Shown here one piece after another: positions 11,770 to 22,250 of a stretch of 64,000 nucleotides of DNA. Position 1 is the first letter of the stretch; every line of letters starts with the position of its first letter. A program made the position numbers and the translations under genes. A model generated the notes under the pieces. It was not told the origin of the DNA, ran no database searches, and saw only the letters and a list, made by a program, of their open reading frames with translations. The stretch is from Tetracentron sinense (Eukaryota; Streptophyta; Magnoliopsida; Trochodendrales; Trochodendraceae): positions 37,085,965 through 37,149,964 of the forward strand of contig CM026557.1 of assembly GCA_015143295.1 (NCBI GenBank), given 5' to 3'.

Positions 11770-12440
11770 AATGTTCTGCATATATTACTGAGTCGTTTTA
11801 CTTACTGCATGGTAGGTTAGGTCATGTAAATTTTAAGAAGATTATAATCATGACTAATCTCGGATTAATTTCCAATACCATCAGTGATAAACCAGAAAAG
11901 TGTATCCCATGCAATAAATACAAGATCACCCGATCTTCCTTTCAAAGAGTTTAAAGATCAATCAAAGTCTTAGAACTCATTCACTCATATATTTGTGAAA
12001 CGACAAATGTTCAGTCAAGAGGAGGAAAGCGATACTTCATAAAATTCATTGATGATGTTTCGCGGTTCACGTACGTCTACCTGATTCGTACTAAGGATGA
12101 AGCATTTGAAAAATTCAAAGTATTCAAAACTGAGGTTGAAAATCAACGTGAAGAAAAGATTAAGATCCTACGATCAGATCGAGGTGACGACTACTTGGAT
12201 GTTGAATTCACTAAGTTTTGTGAAGCTAATGGAATCTTACATGAGACTTCTGCTCTGTATACACCGCAACAGAATAATATTGTAGAACGAAATAATAGAA
12301 CTCTAATAGAAATGGTCAACACAATGTTAATCAGTTCTGATCTCCCTGCCAACTTATGGGGAAAAGTATTGCTCTCGACATGCCATATTTTGAATAGAGT
12401 TCCTCAAAGAAAGTCTTAGGATATTTTATATGAGATATGG
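11770..12440 (+). pseudogene. Copia integrase fragment, opposite strand
   Basis: A second copia family, on the plus strand. GAG-pre-integrase sequence (HGRLGHVNFKKI, then CIPCNKYK) leads into the integrase core: LIHSYICETTNVQSRGG, ILRSDRGDDYLDVEFTKFC, NIVERNNRTLIEMVNTML, and a last piece, LLSTCHILNRVPQRKS, before a TAG at 12417. The acidic residues after LRS and within IVERNN are retained. The fragment ends in the next inserted sequence. No LTR of its own is visible. Confidence 0.85.
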
Positions 12441-13809
12441 AAATGAAGGATGATGGTCGTGTTAGATTAGAAATTACCACCTAAATTGTATTAAAGGCCC
12501 AAACATTTGGGTTGCACGTTGGATTGGCTTGGGCGAGGCTAAGAATCTTGTTCGAGCCCATCCCAACCGAAAATCCCAAGCTTAAACCACACCATTGTGC
12601 CCAAACTCAGTCTAGTAAAAAAATTATAGTTCGAATAAAGCTTGAATTAAGCTCAAAGTCTATAGAGATGCAAATTTACATTTGTGTCATTATCATAATT
12701 AATGAGGGTAAAATTGTCAAATGTATATCCGTGTTATGATGTTAATTAATATTTATGATATTTTTACGAATGTTTAAAAATAGATTAAATGGAGAAACTA
12801 TTGAAAAATGCGAAAAATAAGTAAAAACAATGTAGGGCTTTTGAATGGGCTCCCAGGTCGTTTGAACAGTCTGCAACAAAATGAAAATTGTAGCTTCCCT
12901 AAGCCCACCGTTCAAACGATCAGTGCAGAGAATTATAAAAATGGCATTATGCGCAAATTTTTAGGGTTTAAATCCTCACTACTATAAATAGGCCTTATAT
13001 TTCAAGGGTTTTAGTGGTTCTAAGGGTTTCTAACCTAATTTAGCAAATGAGGGGATAAAAACCTAGGGTTTCTAAGGATTTGCTTGGAGAGGGAAGGAAA
13101 AGCTTGGAGATCACCCCAAAAGTTGATTCTCAAGCATTGAATTGTAGGAAAACAATCCTGAAAGGTTGATATACTATTTAACCTAACTTTATTATTGTTT
13201 TGATGTGTTCAAATAAGATTGTGCATGGATTATTAGGTTATTTACATTATTATGAATGTATTTTTGAGTTGAGAGCATGAAATGAGGTTTTGCATGTGTT
13301 TATGGGTTCTATTGAGCATGATTCGACTATTATGGTGTTGATATTTAATGTTTAACTATATTGATATATGAAATGGAGGATGAGAAATTATAGTGGAGAT
13401 ATTGGATGGATTTTTAGGGTTTTGATCATGAATGTGAATGGGGAATGATGGTGTATGTTGGAGGAAGGGCATTTTGTGCATGATTGCGAGGCGAATGAGT
13501 ATGATGATGATAAATGGTTATTATCGTTCAATATAAATCATGTTATTTAATTGTAAATTTATGATGAAGTATTATGTATGAATTCCATGTTAAATTATAA
13601 ATTGTGTACACTTGTATGTTGGTTGAAATTCGGCTAGGCCAAGACTTCAAGGAAGGTCTTTCAAACTGAGAATTCTCCAACCTTGTGGAATGGGGCACTT
13701 TGGTGGAGTTTCCATGGTGAGAGATCGGAGTCTAAGGGATAACCTGAATGAATGTTAATCCCAACACTCAAGCACAAGTTCACATGCATGGTAAATTTAT
13801 AATTTTAAG

Positions 13810-13998
13810 TGGGTATCAATAGAGGTTTATTAAAAACCGACGTTAATAATTTGATATTTACGGTGGCTTTTAAGAAATTGCCTCTAATTTGGTGCGGGGA
13901 CCTGTATTCAGTGGAGGTTTTATAAAACTGCCCCATATATATGCTTTAGAGATGGTTTTATCTAACCGTCGCTAAAAAACTGCCACTAAAGGAAATAT
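13810..13998. repeat. Possible CACTA-like subterminal fragment
   Basis: A short stretch with inverted pieces such as AACCGTCGCTAAAAAACTG and CCACTAAAGG, a style common in subterminal repeats of plant CACTA elements. No ends or 3-bp duplication were found. It may equally be U3 sequence of the copia LTR that follows. Confidence 0.2.
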
Positions 13999-14017
13999 GA
14001 AGAAATTTATTGTTTTG

Positions 14018-16453
14018 CATTATGCTATGCTCTAACTCTTCTCAATTACTTTATTGTTTTGCATTGTATGTAGAATTGCATATTTCATTTTCCTTTTAAT
14101 TAGTATAATTGAAATTCCGCTTAAGAGAATAGGAAGAAATTTTAAATTGTCTTAAACCCTATTCACCCCCCCCCCCCCCCCCCCCTCTAGGGTCCAATCC
14201 TTGGGGGCAAGAAGTGGTATAAGAACTTGGTCTCTATTTTTTAAAGATTTAACCATCTTAGAGAAAATATTTTGTTTTTCAAATTTGGATGATTGGATAC
14301 TTAATTATGCTATGCTAAATGTGTATTGATTATAATTTTGATGATTGATTGATATTTATTGCTTTGAAATGGATGATTGTTGATATTTATTAATTATAAT
14401 TTGGATCTTAATGAAATTATCATTATTTGATGTTTTGGAAGTTATGAAAAAATGTATAAAAAGTGTAATTGAAATGTTCATTGCACTATATTCAACTGAG
14501 TGTCGTTATAAGCCTTTGGTATCCATACTGGATATTACAGAGCGACTGCCCAATAAGCTTAGGTCTTAGAATAGTATTTGTTCACTATTTTTTTGATAAT
14601 CTTTGTCTTATTGAAAATGAATTAAATTGGTATCATTTTCTTGAAATTAGTATATTGGTATAATGTGCTTATGTGATATCTTTTTAATGTTGCCAAATGG
14701 GGGAAAATATGATAATGGAATGAATTATCTAAACCCTTGAAATGATTACCTTAAAATTGAATTCATAGGCTTAAATGACATATTCAAATTGGTATCAAAT
14801 GCTTATATTGACTTAACCAAATGAATTAAATAATGGTTTCATAAACTTGTGAATGGTTTATTTAAACTATATGCTATTGAATTTATATTTTGAAATTATT
14901 AATGCATATGTTTAGGGGGAACTTACTTCAAAAATTGTATTGAATTTATTTATTGAGGGAAAGCTTTTTTTCATTCTATTCCATTATTATGTCATCATAA
15001 AAAGGGGGAGATTGTTAGTCTATAGGTTTCCACCATAGGTTCCCTTAGTGATTTTGATGATAACACAATAATGTAATGAGATTTGTGTTACTAATGTCTC
15101 AATTAAGTTCATGTGAAAATCGGTTTTATAAGAGCATTAGCAAAGTCATTCAAGAAAAAAACATGAAAATGATACCATGTATAAAGAGGAATCAACATCA
15201 AGTTATTTGATCAAGTTGGATATATTCGAAGATATTAAAGTCCAAGTCATGAAAATGAAGATTGAAGAAGAAAAAGAATTGATTAGAAAGCTAAAGATGA
15301 AATCAAATCAATATCAAAGATTGAAGACTGTCAAGAAAGTTTAATTGTTTTATATTTTATTTTAGACTGTCTAAGACTTCTGTAAGAAGTCCTCAAAGTT
15401 TGGTTGATTGAATACTCAGTGCCTAGATTGACTATAGGTACCTTAAACCATATTTGAATAGCATTCTAAGGCCCTAAGACATCATAAAGAATGATTAAAA
15501 TCTTAATAAAGTAAAGCCAAGTGACCTAGCAAATCAATCCCATCATTAAGGTTAAGAAAAATGGATTTTATGTTGAAAATCAACCATCCAGTCGACTAGA
15601 TCACTCATTCAATCGACAGGATGCCTCGAGATAGGTATTAAAAACTCTATAACGACTATTTTTCAAAAACTCTTTTGCATTCAATGTGCCTCCAACGGCT
15701 ATATCATTACAAGGGCTATAAAATGAAATGATTTATGAACTAGAATGAGATGATCTATTAATCCAATCATTCAATCATTCACTCCAAAGCTTAGATTTCC
15801 AAATTTATTGAGTTAAACCTAAAATCCCCAAATCAATTTTATTGAGTTATTCAACTTCAATCTTTGGGAGATTTTCAGTGAGCTTTAAAGAGCTCATTCA
15901 GCTCGTTTTAGGAGCATATTATGATTGTAAAACACTTCTCATTCAAGTGTATTGAAATCAAGAATCGTGGATTCTTGTCCTTGAAGCAGAGATCTTTGTA
16001 AAGACAAGAGATGATTGTTCTTTTGCAATAGGCTTGATCTTCGCTCGTAAGAAGATTGTAAAAGTCTTATCCTCATCCGTAAGTGGATTGTAAAGGTTTG
16101 ATCTTCATCTAGAAGAAAATTGTAAAAGATTTGGTCTTCAATCGGAAGAAGATTGTAAAAGGTTTGGTCTTCACCCGTAAGAAGAATGTGCGAGTAAAAT
16201 CATGGTAAATCCTCTAACGGTTATAGCTTGAGGCAAAGACGTAGGCGGAATTGCCTAACCTCGAGAACAATATCTTTGTGTTTGCTCTCTCTAACTCTTC
16301 TCATTTACTTTATTGTTTTGCATTATGTGTAGAATTGTATAATTCATTTTCCTTTTAATTAGTATAATTGAAATTTCGTTTAAGAGAATAAAAAGAAATT
16401 TTAAATTGCCTTAGACCCTATTCACCCCCCCTCTAGGGTCCAATCATTGGGCA
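14018..16453 (+). mobile_element. Internally deleted Sirevirus-like copia
   Basis: A 5' LTR remnant (14018-14209) is homologous to the end of a complete 3' LTR (15013-16453; it starts TGTTAG, follows a polypurine tract AAAAAGGGGGAGAT at 14999-15012, and ends GGGCA). A primer-binding site TGGTATAAGAAC lies at 14215-14226. The interior is only about 0.8 kb, AT-rich and without coding potential, so gag and pol are missing. Both LTR ends carry the CCCTATTCACCCCC..CTCTAGGGTCCAATC block of Sirevirus LTRs. The 5' LTR contains a run of 20 C at 14166-14185. The 5' LTR lacks about 1.2 kb. Confidence 0.82.
16029..16190 (+). repeat. 33-bp tandem repeat in the copia 3' LTR
   Basis: About five imperfect copies of a 32-34-bp unit built around TCTTCATC, AGAAGATTGTAAAAGG and TTTGG. 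It lies in the downstream part of the LTR, about 260 bp before its end. Confidence 0.85.
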
Positions 16454-16465
16454 ACAACAAGCATT

Positions 16466-16603
16466 GATACTATCTCATGGATACTAGCACGTTACAAGCA
16501 TGGACACTATCTCATGGATACTAGCACGTTACACACATTAATACTATCACATGGATACTAGCACGTTACAAGAATTGATACCTACCTCATGGAAACAAGC
16601 ATG
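16466..16603 (+). repeat. 37-bp tandem repeat in LTR copy A
   Basis: Three full units and part of a fourth, at 16466, 16503, 16540 and 16577. The core is ACTATCTCATGGATACTAGC then ACGTTACA. Spacing is exactly 37 bp in the first three. It lies immediately after the inserted copia LTR. Confidence 0.92.
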
Positions 16604-17228
16604 CATGTAATTCATGAGTATACAAGTCCAAAAGTCTCACGAGTACATAAGTCAATGTGATGTTATGGTATGCTCACATGTTTTCTACACTCTGATCAAG
16701 TATGTGCGATATGTATGCTAATCTTCATTATGTACATGTGCTATTGCATTGTTAGTTAGACTTTATATCCACTGAGAGTATTCATTGCTTAGTCAAACTA
16801 TTATTGTCGGTAGGTTCAGAGTAGGAGTGAGCCACCGAGCCATAGATAGAAGAGGAATACGAGAGAGAGGAAGAAGGTGACCTCCTTGAGCAGGGAGAGA
16901 GGGATCTTGACCGTTTCCCTTATTATTAGAATCTTGTTTAATTGGAGGATTTTAATAGATACTAGACCATTTTTATATTGATATTGCTTAGGTTATAAAC
17001 TTGATGTTAAGATCATGGTGGATAATCAGATTGGTTAAGGTTCTAAATTGGTCACAATTATAATTGATAGTTCATTTTCTTTGAGAATCTTATTATTGAT
17101 GTGATATTAAAAGATATTATTAGATTCTCAATCTATTCATTCCTCATATGCTATTAAGTTAAGGATGTACAAGCAGTGTCACGGGCCCAAGGTCCCATTA
17201 AACCAAGATGAGATTTAGGGTTGCGACA

Positions 17229-17997
17229 AAGTCAGTATGGACTCGGGCCAAAATATGTTATGAGAGAGTAAAACACATTTACATGAGTTTCGACGATGCC
17301 ATTTGGTTGGGATAGGGTAGGCTCGAACCCTCTTTAGGCCCAAAGTTAGCCTTAACCCAACCAAGGCAATTATTACTCTCATTCAATGTTAATAGTCTAA
17401 AACATTAACTATATCAGTTTATAATGTGAAGTACAAAATGATCACCATAATTATGGTTAACAAACTCACATTAATCCTCGAGAATATCATATCTCCTTTC
17501 CTGAGGGCACTTGTCCTTACAATAAAAATTACTAACAATATTCTAGTGGCTCATGAAGTACTCTCAACATCAATAAGAAGAAAGGCGAATTGGGTGTAAA
17601 TGGATATGGAAAAAAATCTATAACGTAATGGAATGACATATTGTTATGGATGTTCTAGGCAATATGGGCTTTCACGAGTAATGCTTAGATAAAATATGGA
17701 GCGCATGACCTCTCCCACCTACTCGGTTACTATCAATGGAATGTTGAAAGGATATTCTGAACCTTTTAAGGCTTGAAGAAGCCCCTAATTATATATTTGT
17801 TCGTCACGAGTATGACCCCAACAACCAAAAACCATTTTTCTCCTTTAGCATGCTTATCTGAAATGTGATATTTATAATTTTAATTTGATTATCTATTTAG
17901 CATGATTTCATATTGATGCATGATTCCATAATAGCATATGTTAGATTAGGATTTTAAACTGGCTTCTAAATTGTCTAAAGTGAGTTTGGGGAGTAGT
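17229..17997. other. Intergenic, probable Ty3 internal sequence
   Basis: No gene. The part at about 17690-17790 is a diverged second copy of sequence found at 20175-20217 plus 21546-21600. A GAGTTTGGGGAG tract at 17982-17993 resembles a Ty3 polypurine tract. Confidence 0.4.
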
Positions 17998-18002
17998 TAA
18001 CC

Positions 18003-19828
18003 TTTCGCGCTCCAAAACCCCACATAGGTCATAATGGTGCTTTGGGACCGTGACACTACATATCCCTGTTTGACTTTTAAGCATACAAGGCAATACTAAA
18101 ATGAGAGCCTAAAATTTTCTATTAACAATAACGATAATCGATTGAACTATCAAAATCTAACCAGTGACCAATGTAAACATAATCAAGTTCAGATCAACCA
18201 TCATGATCCCCTCATAAAGACTAAATCTAAAGCAACATCATCTAAAGTATAATGAGTCTATTACAATTTTTCTCTCAAAATAAATCTAAATAAAAGTCTA
18301 ATAGTACAGGAACCAGTCGAGGTACAGAACTCCCTTGGTGAAGGGATCACCTTCTTTTTTTTTTCTTGGTACTTCTCCTCAACACAAGGTATGCTTGTAG
18401 GATCTGTCTTTAAACCTAACAACAATAACAGGTCGACTGAGCATTGAAAACACTCAGCGGATATCCAGTCTAACTAACAATAGCAATAACATATGTACAC
18501 AATCAATATCAGGTTCATTCGACAATTAAATAATTACCAAGAAAAAAACATGTGAGCATACCATCACATCACCTTAACTCGTGTACTTGTGACACTTGAA
18601 CTTGTACCGTGAATTTCATGCATGTGTATACTCATGAGATAGTATCAGGACTTATGTCATCTCCATAGAGAGCATCGATGGCTAGCCTATGCTCCCAGAG
18701 CTTCTTATGATCCAATATCCATGATGCATTATCCAGGACTTGTAATCGTATCCATGGAGAGCATAAACGGTTTCTCAGAGCTCCTTGTAATCCAGTGTCT
18801 ATGATCCAATACTTGTAATTTAGTGTCTATGATTCAATATCCTTGCACAATGATGCACAGTATCCTCATAAAATGATGCACAATGTCTTTGTAAAACAAT
18901 GCACAGTGTCATTATAAAATGATGCAACCATGTGACTGTCTCCAGAACTTGTGTCATGCCAATGTTCCACACATGTGAACTTGTACTTGAGTGTCGTAAT
19001 TAATATTCAAATCAGTTATCCCTTAGATTCTGATCCTCCGCTAGGAAACTCCACCAAGGTCCATTACTCTTTGGTTAGATTATTCCTGACCTAGAAGAGT
19101 TCCTCTAAACTTTGGCCTACCTGAATATCGATCACCATACAGTATAGGTATGGCATAATTTATCATGTAAACCATCAATATCACTTTAACATAATCTCAC
19201 AAGTTCGATAAGACCATTTTAAGGATTTAACATTTCTAAGCATCCTTGTTAACACATCAAATGCATTATTTATGTACAATTTGTCTTCCTCCATTTTAAC
19301 ATTCCTTCATCCATTCATATCCATCCACAAACCATAAAGATTACCCAAAAACATCCACCATCAATTCCCATCATCCAATTTAAATATAAATAATATTAAG
19401 TATAGGGTTAGGGTTCTAAAAACCTCAAAATACCCTTTAAAGTCATGCAAAAGGGCCCCCAATTCATTAAAGTCGATCGACCGGCTTGGGAAGTCGGTCA
19501 ATCGGCTTGGCTGTGAGGCACCTGTTTTGTGAAAATCCACCAAGAGGTCGACCGAATTGGAGGTCAGTCAACTAGATTGCTTAAACAAACCACCGTTTGC
19601 CCTATTTTATAGCCAGGCGGTCGACCAGATTAGGAGGTCAGTCGAATGGTTTGGTCTTTTACCAATTTTTTGGATTTTCATCTTTTGGTTCTTCCTTAGT
19701 TTAGTATTTTATACATTTTTAAACAAACATAAATATTATTTAGCATTAGACACACTACAAAAAATAATTTTACTAATTTACCCCTGATATTTACTGTAAT
19801 GACATGAAATTAAATTCGGGTCTCTACA
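18003..19828 (-). mobile_element. Ty3-type solo LTR, copy B
   Basis: A complete solo LTR on the minus strand, 1826 bp, starting TGTAGAGACC and ending GCGCGAAA (an altered CA end). It is flanked by a perfect 5-bp duplication TAACC at 17998-18002 and 19829-19833. The TATA box (CTATAAAATA, complement of 19603-19612) lies about 215 bp from the start. TCGA-centred boxes (GTCGACC, GTCGATCGACC) lie at 19475-19650. A 23-bp tandem repeat lies at 18850-18930. No gag or pol is attached. Confidence 0.85.
18850..18930 (-). repeat. 23-bp tandem repeat in LTR copy B
   Basis: Three and a half units of exactly 23 bp with the core ATGATGCACAGTRTC, in the same part of the LTR where copy A has its 37-bp repeat. 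Confidence 0.88.
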
Positions 19829-19875
19829 TAACCACATTTGGTAGGTGCCTAATACATTCCTTTGATTCAAACGAA

Positions 19876-20190
19876 TCACTTAACCAAATTTTTGTTATTA
19901 GATCATTGCAGTATCCATTATTAGATTAGTGTTCCTATCCTCACCTCAAATTAGAATAAGCGGCGACTCTATTTATGGTTTTCCTCGTTAGGTTTAATCA
20001 CTTAACCAAATATTTTTTATTAGATCATTGTGTTATCCCTTATTAGTTTAGTTCTTATCCTCACCTCAAATTAAAAATAAGCACTGACTCTGTTTCTGGT
20101 GATTTTTCATTATTCAACATTAAGTTTTCTTAATTTGGAATGGTGTTAAATCCCATGTACACCAACTTGGTGACTCTGATGGAGATTGAT
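19876..20190 (+). repeat. About 117-bp tandem repeat ending at a Ty3 primer-binding-like site
   Basis: Two tandem units (19876-19995 and 19996-20110) share AATCACTTAACCAAAT, ATTAGATCATTG and TATCCTCACCTCAAATTA and end in CGGCGACTCT or CACTGACTCT. A third related string, TTGGTGACTCTGATGGAG, is at 20166-20183. TGGCGACTCY is the start of the tRNA-Arg-type primer-binding site used by Ogre/Tat Ty3 elements, so this is probably an LTR end with its binding site. 19834-19875 shows nothing else. Confidence 0.55.
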
Positions 20191-20222
20191 CCCATAATAT
20201 CCCTCACCTACTGGGTTATTGT

Positions 20223-21540
20223 TGTAAGTCCATATTTGGTATTGGCTTATTCCGTTGTCAAAACAGTGTGTCTAGTGTGTCTTGTATCATTGCCTATAAG
20301 CATCGAAGACTAGTGAAGATGAAGATCGAAGAAGATCAACTGAAAATATTCTAATAATCACCCCCTTCATTTCACTCATAGGATGGTAAGTGATAGATGT
20401 CTTGTTACCTTAGGAGGAATTGACTCAGAATCATCCTAAAGAACCTTAGGTGACTAGAAACAAGCCTTCAGTGGCGTAAGAGGGGTTAGAAATGCAAAGC
20501 AACCCATATTCAGTGTATGGGGCATAAATCATTGACCGTTACCCCGATTTTGGTCCGATAGTTCATCATTTCAAAGAGCTCAAAAATATCTACAACTTTT
20601 GTGAATGAAGTTTTGGCAAATTCTAGTGCCACCGGTTGACCACTGGCCTACCGATCGATCGCCCATATAAAATTCTGTATGACATTTTTTTTCTAGTATC
20701 TTTGCATTCAACCGGTCGACCCCCATTACACCGGTCGACCGGTGTGCGTGAAATTAGAGTTTTTTGTGTATTAGAACTACATTTTTGCCCTCTCTATATA
20801 TATGTTTGATTCCTCATTCGAACCTAAGAGTTTGGAGAGTGTTTGAAAGAGTTTATTGAGATTATTAGGATTTCTCAAACTCATTCTCCTCTCCTCTTCC
20901 ACCCTATAGTTTGTAAGCCATTATTTACACCTTTCTTTTTGCTTCATTATTTCATGTGATTGGAATTCATTTAAGATTTGTTATTGAACAACCATCAGCC
21001 CGTTCTTGTAAAGAACACTTGGTTGGAGTAATCCGAAGTTTTTGTGAAGGAGAGTGATCCGAGGAGGATAGTGGTTATTTGTTTGGGGGAATCTAGAGCC
21101 ATCATTGGTGGGGATCGATCGAAAGATTATGGTTTTGGAGATTTAGGAGAAGCACAAGCTATTGTTGTAGATTGCAAGACTTGCGAGTTCATGATTGTTT
21201 ATTGAGGCGTGGAGGACTGAGTATAGAGGATCATTGTATCGAGTCCTATTGAGTACAGTTTGAGTCTTGTAAGTATTTGTTTGCTTTTACTTTTAGTGAT
21301 ATCTCTTTGTTGGACGAAGTCCTGTGGTTTTTTCTAGAAGAGTTTCCACGTAAAAATTCATGTATTGTGGTTTGTTTGTCTTTCTTAATTTCGCACTTTA
21401 ATTTACCCTCCCTTAGTTAATAATTCAATTTGTTAAAGTTAAAATTGGGTAGATAGACCTAAAGAATACCTAGCCACCCCCCTTGGGTTTGTGAGAGTTC
21501 TCAACTCAAATATTATTTTTGAGGTTCACTAAAATTTTCA
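20223..21540 (+). mobile_element. Sirevirus-like solo LTR with intact target duplication
   Basis: The LTR is 1318 bp, begins TGTAAGTCC and ends AAAATTTTCA, with a perfect 5-bp duplication ATTGT at 20218-20222 and 21541-21545. Removing it restores a 30-bp sequence collinear with the unoccupied paralogous site at 17722-17751. Inside are an 18-bp perfect palindrome (20728-20745), a TATA-like run in the CTCTATATATATG segment near 20795, and a C-rich block near the 3' end (21475-21482). No coding sequence. Confidence 0.9.
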
Positions 21541-21545
21541 ATTGT

Positions 21546-21883
21546 GAATGGAATGCTAAAAGGATATACCGAACCTTTTGAGGGCTTAAAGAAAGGGATC
21601 CTATCAAGAATGTTGCTAAACATGGACCATTAGATGAGGGAAGAGATTATGTGGACAACTAGCTCCCACAGGAGGTTAGTGAGGAAATTCATGCGTTCTC
21701 GAACGAACACAAGAACACAACACATGTCCCATTAACACGTTAGGTCAACATTAATCTCTAAGATTAATGCTAATTACTCGCGACTAAATTTTAGAAATTT
21801 TATAAACATTTTAAACACGTGTCACATGTTTTTGCTTGTCAAAGACAACCTCTTGGCAAGTGCAAACGGAGACCCAAACTCGA
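21546..21883. other. Intergenic, host sequence of the solo LTR
   Basis: The continuation of the probable Ty3 leader after the solo LTR (GAATGGAATGCTAAAAGG onward), then AT-rich sequence without a recognised feature. Confidence 0.4.
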
Positions 21884-21892
21884 TTGAATGAA

Positions 21893-22056
21893 GAGCAATG
21901 CTAGGTCCACTTTCCGGTCATCCACTCTCCTTTACTATTTTTATATAAGAAGACAAAATAAATGTGGTAGGACCTACCAAAAAATGTCACACTATTTTGT
22001 CTCTTGTATGAAAATAGGGGAGAGTGGATGACCGAAAAGTGGACCTAGAATTGCTC
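21893..22056. mobile_element. Mutator-like MITE, 164 bp
   Basis: Terminal inverted repeats of about 60 bp begin GAGCAATGCTAGGTCC on the left and, read inverted, GAGCAATTCTAGGTCC on the right. The flanks are a 9-bp duplication with one mismatch, TTGAATGAA (21884-21892) and TTAAATGAA (22057-22065). Long inverted repeats with a 9-bp duplication point to the Mutator superfamily. Confidence 0.9.
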
Positions 22057-22250
22057 TTAAATGAAACAATATTGTTTAATTGTTTAGCTATAAAAGTTAT
22101 AATAATATTACATTGTCAACAAAGTTTTTCAATTCTTATGATAACAATGTTGTGAATGCTTAATGTGGTCAAACGACTTTTGTGGGTGTTGTGACTTGTG
22201 TCACTACGCACGTGTGTAAATTGAGTGTTGTATAATGGGTGTATAGTGAG

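Larger units (their letters stand above)
12661..17228 (+). mobile_element. Ty3-type solo LTR, copy A, split by insertion
   Basis: LTR copy A starts near TATAGAGATGC (12661) and ends GGGTTGCGACA (17228). It is split between about 13790 and 16453 by copia material. It matches copies B (18003-19828) and C (22251-24934) through the U3 start, the TATA box (TATAAATA at 12983-12990), the CTTGGTGGAGTTTCC region (about 13700) and the tail with GTGTCACGG(G/T)CCCAA. No gag or pol is attached, so it appears to be a solo LTR. It carries a 37-bp tandem repeat in the right half. 12441-12660, just before it, holds no recognised feature. Confidence 0.65.

Noticed and set aside
16466..16603. Regularly spaced 37-bp repeats considered as a CRISPR-like array
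   Set aside because: Units are contiguous without unique spacers, and the context is a plant LTR. It is a tandem repeat.
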